Of a stretch of DNA of 64,000 nucleotides, positions 61,766 through 64,000 are shown piece after piece. Position numbers and translations under genes: made by a program. The stretch spans positions 372,001 to 436,000 of the forward strand of contig NZ_CP050265.1 of NCBI RefSeq assembly GCF_011765465.1, read 5' to 3'. Each line of letters opens with the position of its first letter. The stretch's first letter is position 1. Origin of the DNA: Erythrobacter sp. (GTDB lineage Bacteria > Pseudomonadota > Alphaproteobacteria > Sphingomonadales > Sphingomonadaceae). Under the pieces are notes generated by a model, which ran no database searches, was not told the DNA's origin, and saw only the letters and a program-made list of their open reading frames with translations.

Positions 61766-62867
61766 TGTGGACCGCTTCGAACGCCGAGCGCGCGCTCCAG
61801 GTGCCCTGCGACCCGCGCACGGTGCAGCCGCGCGGGCCGTCCTCGATAGCGCCGACGCGGAAGGCGGTTTCGCCTGCGGCTTCGAGCCGTTCGATCACCG
61901 CGGCCGCCCGCTCCGGCGCGACCGCGAGCACCATGCCGACCCCGCAATTGAAAGTGCGCGCGAGTTCCTCCGGTTCGATATTCCCCTGCGCTTGGAGGAA
62001 GGCCATGAGGCCCGGCTGCTGCCACAGGTCGGCATCGACCACCGCGTGTGCGCCTTCGGGCAGGATGCGCGGGATGTTTTCGAGCAGCCCCCCGCCGGTG
62101 ATGTGGGCGAGGGCGTTCACTTGGCCTTCGCGGATAAGCGGCAGCAGGCTTGCGACATAGATCCGCGTCGGCTCGATCAGTGCGTCGATCAACAGGCGCT
62201 CGCGGTCGAACACCGCCGGGCGGTCCATCCGCCAGCCGAAATCGGCGGCGAGGCGGCGGACGAGCGAATAGCCGTTCGAATGAACGCCGGAGGAGGCGAG
62301 GCCGATGAGCACGTCGCCCGGCGCGACGCGCTCGCCGGTCAATTGTTCGCCGCGCTCGACCGCGCCGACGCAGAAACCGGCAAGGTCGTAGTCGCCGGGG
62401 GCATACATCCCCGGCATTTCCGCCGTTTCCCCGCCGATCAGAGCGCATCCCGCCTGCTTGCAGCCCTCGGCGATCCCCGCGATCACGCGCTCGGCGACGC
62501 CTTCCTCGAGCTTCCCGGTGGCGAAATAGTCGAGGAAGAACAGCGGCTCGGCGCCCTGAACGATGAGGTCGTTGACGCACATCGCGACGAGGTCGATACC
62601 GACGGTATCGTGCCGGTCGTGCTCGATCGCGAGTTTGAGCTTGGTCCCGACCCCGTCATTCGCCGCGACCAGCAGCGGGTCGCTGAAGCCTGCCGCCTTG
62701 GGGTCGAAGAAGCCGCCGAACCCGCCCAGATCGCTGGTCGCACCGGGACGGGCGGTGGCTTTCGCCAGCGGGGCGATGGCTTTCACCAGCCGGTTGCCCG
62801 CTTCAATCGAGACGCCGGACTGTTCGTAGGTGTAGGAACCCTTGGAGGGAGGGGAGGGATCGCTCAT
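61758..62867 (-). CDS. purM: Phosphoribosylformylglycinamidine cyclo-ligase
   Basis: PurM closes the imidazole ring of AIR in purine synthesis. The product is 369 residues. Family segments: [37 protein letters not shown] (cited as [15 protein letters not shown]), [14 protein letters not shown] and [18 protein letters not shown], plus [11 protein letters not shown] near the C-terminus. GGAGGGA lies before the ATG at 62867. The gene overlaps purN by eight bases, the usual purMN arrangement, and is divergent from the partial gene at the right edge. Confidence 0.96.
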   Translation of the reverse strand: MSDPSPPSKGSYTYEQSGVSIEAGNRLVKAIAPLAKATARPGATSDLGGFGGFFDPKAAGFSDPLLVAANDGVGTKLKLAIEHDRHDTVGIDLVAMCVNDLIVQGAEPLFFLDYFATGKLEEGVAERVIAGIAEGCKQAGCALIGGETAEMPGMYAPGDYDLAGFCVGAVERGEQLTGERVAPGDVLIGLASSGVHSNGYSLVRRLAADFGWRMDRPAVFDRERLLIDALIEPTRIYVASLLPLIREGQVNALAHITGGGLLENIPRILPEGAHAVVDADLWQQPGLMAFLQAQGNIEPEELARTFNCGVGMVLAVAPERAAAVIERLEAAGETAFRVGAIEDGPRGCTVRGSQGTWSARSAFEAVHNV

Positions 62868-62937
62868 GTCCCGGTCCTTAGCCTTTCGCGCTTGGAATTC
62901 CACTCACCTTTGGGCAAAAGCGCGGCGGCTTTCCACC

Positions 62938-64000
62938 ATGACCGCGTCCTCTTCCCCCCTTCGCCCGCCTCTTGCCGGGACTCCGCTCCCGCCGCGGCGC
63001 TGGCTGCGGCACGGAGCCGCCGCGCTCGGCGCGCTTGCGCTGCTGTCGGGCGGCTATGCGCTGGTGCTGGCGCAGGTTTCGGGCGAGCGCGGGATCGCGC
63101 CCACCGCTTCGAGCGTGGATATCGAAGTGAGCGGGATCGCCGTGGACGTGACCGCCGATTCGGCCGAGGAAGCACGCGAGCAGGCGTGGCGCGAGGCCCA
63201 GCGCAGGGCGTGGGAAAAGGTCGACGGCCCGGCCATTTCCGACAGCCAGCTTTCCGGCCTCGTCTCCGCAATCGTGATCGAGCGCGAGAACATCGGGCCG
63301 AAGCGTTACATCGCGACGCTCGGTGTGGTCTTCGATCGCCAGCGCGCGGGGCGCTATCTCGGCGGGCAGGCGCAGCAGCGTTCCTCCGCGCCGATGCTGC
63401 TGATCCCCGTGATCGCAAGCGGCGGGGCCTACACGACATTCGAGCGCCGCAATGAATGGCAGCGCGCCTGGGCCGAGTTCAATCCGGGCACGAGCCGCAT
63501 CGACTATGTCCGCCCGAGCGGGGCGGGGGGCGATTCGCTGCTGATCAATTTCGGCCAGACCCGCAGGCGCAGCCGTGCGTGGTGGCGCACGACGCTCGAC
63601 CAGTACGGCGCGGCCGATGCGCTCGTGCCGATCGCGCGGGTCGATTACCAGTTCCCCGGCGGCCCGGCACGAGGCATCTTCACCGCGCGCTATGGCCCCG
63701 ACAGCACCTTCCTCGGCGAATTCGAACTGTCCGCTTCCAGTCCGGAAGAGGTGCCCGATATGCTCGCCGAGGCGGTGCGGCGGTTCGACCGGATCTTCGA
63801 GGCCGCGCTCGAGGAAGGCAAGCTCACCCCTGACCCGACCCTGCGCGAAAGCGATTCGGGCGACATCGACCCGGCGCTGCTCCGCCTGATCGAGCTCGGC
63901 CGCGCGATCCAGCAGCGCGAGGCCGAGGCGGGGGCCGAGGGTGAGGGCGCGGGCGATCTCCCCGCTCCAGGCGAGACCGGACCGGCGGAGGCGCAGGAGA
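62938..64000 (+). CDS. Membrane-anchored or exported protein of unknown function, partial
   Basis: The frame opens at ATG 62938 and continues past the right edge, with 354 codons visible. After a proline-rich, basic N-terminus (RPPLAGTPLPPRRWLRH) comes one hydrophobic segment (about 28-46), then a long exported region with a tandem feel: VDIEVSGIAVDVTADSAEEA, ISDSQLSGLVSAIVIERENIGPKRYIATLGVVFDR (cited as RENIGPKRYIATLGVVFDR) and a second part with WWRTTLDQYGAADALVPIAR. The end is rich in Glu, Gly and Pro. I do not recognise the family. Divergent from purM with 70 bases between starts. Confidence 0.72.
   Translation, partial: MTASSSPLRPPLAGTPLPPRRWLRHGAAALGALALLSGGYALVLAQVSGERGIAPTASSVDIEVSGIAVDVTADSAEEAREQAWREAQRRAWEKVDGPAISDSQLSGLVSAIVIERENIGPKRYIATLGVVFDRQRAGRYLGGQAQQRSSAPMLLIPVIASGGAYTTFERRNEWQRAWAEFNPGTSRIDYVRPSGAGGDSLLINFGQTRRRSRAWWRTTLDQYGAADALVPIARVDYQFPGGPARGIFTARYGPDSTFLGEFELSASSPEEVPDMLAEAVRRFDRIFEAALEEGKLTPDPTLRESDSGDIDPALLRLIELGRAIQQREAEAGAEGEGAGDLPAPGETGPAEAQE

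Noticed and set aside
62938..64000. Reading the right-edge gene as a heavy-metal-binding protein
   Set aside because: No CxxC or histidine cluster is visible in the part present, so no function was assigned.

Overview
The window is GC-rich chromosomal DNA from an alphaproteobacterium, most likely of the order Sphingomonadales (Erythrobacter-like). The taxon is inferred from the split-type permuted tmRNA gene with the tag ANDNEALALAA, a sphingomonad-style TonB-dependent receptor, the lptD-surA-pdxA-rsmA order, CtrA-like TTAACCAT sites and the overall gene content. I see no prophage, insertion sequence, CRISPR array, tRNA or rRNA. Most genes are housekeeping, packed tightly and often joined by ATGA, GTGA or TTGA stop/start overlaps.

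Layout. 1-3893 (minus): a partial lipoprotein, then tsaD, gpsA and a lipid-linked-oligosaccharide-type flippase in one coupled unit. 3938-6614 (plus): hemC, hemD and a mitofilin/HemX-like membrane protein. 6618-10027: a UbiH-type hydroxylase diverging from a DsbD-like reductase. 10017-14324 (minus): a lipoprotein, an S10 peptidase and uvrB. 14431-16507 (plus): two tandem DUF3617 secreted proteins and an alpha/beta hydrolase. 16633-20688 (plus): a circularly permuted ATP-grasp enzyme, an alpha-E protein, a transglutaminase-like protease and Anbu, a proteasome homologue. 20872-26652: a LuxR-type regulator with a degenerate receiver, an extensin-like lipoprotein, a VOC protein, PutP and TypA. 26952-30627: a TonB receptor and a membrane protein. 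30632-35767: an ABC exporter (YbbAP-like), a GDSL lipoprotein esterase and recF.

36005-36674 holds the least described locus. Three tiny single-span membrane proteins sharing the motif AIVPASP, followed by PspC, lie behind a good match to a sigma-54 promoter with two inverted repeats upstream. This looks like an envelope-stress (phage-shock type) operon with microproteins where pspA and pspB would be expected.

36789-40964: SDR, NUDIX, two TPM-domain proteins, LemA and MscL. 41007-41312: permuted two-piece tmRNA. 41380-43966: secreted proteins, including a ClpP-like periplasmic protein behind an AT-rich spacer. 44098-47611 (minus): arginine succinyltransferase pathway genes (M20 hydrolase, astA, astB). 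47760-49856: malate synthase G. 49933-56115: an ion-channel-like protein, then rsmA, pdxA, surA and lptD on the minus strand. 56308-59511 (plus): pepA, DUF2256, holC, a lipoprotein and ndk. 59574-62867 (minus): purM, a PurN-YjbR fusion and a sulfotransferase. 62938 to the right edge: a partial membrane-anchored protein of unknown function.

Start sites were chosen by eye from ribosome-binding sites, signal peptides and overlaps. Family names rest on motifs and family knowledge recalled from memory, not on a database search.
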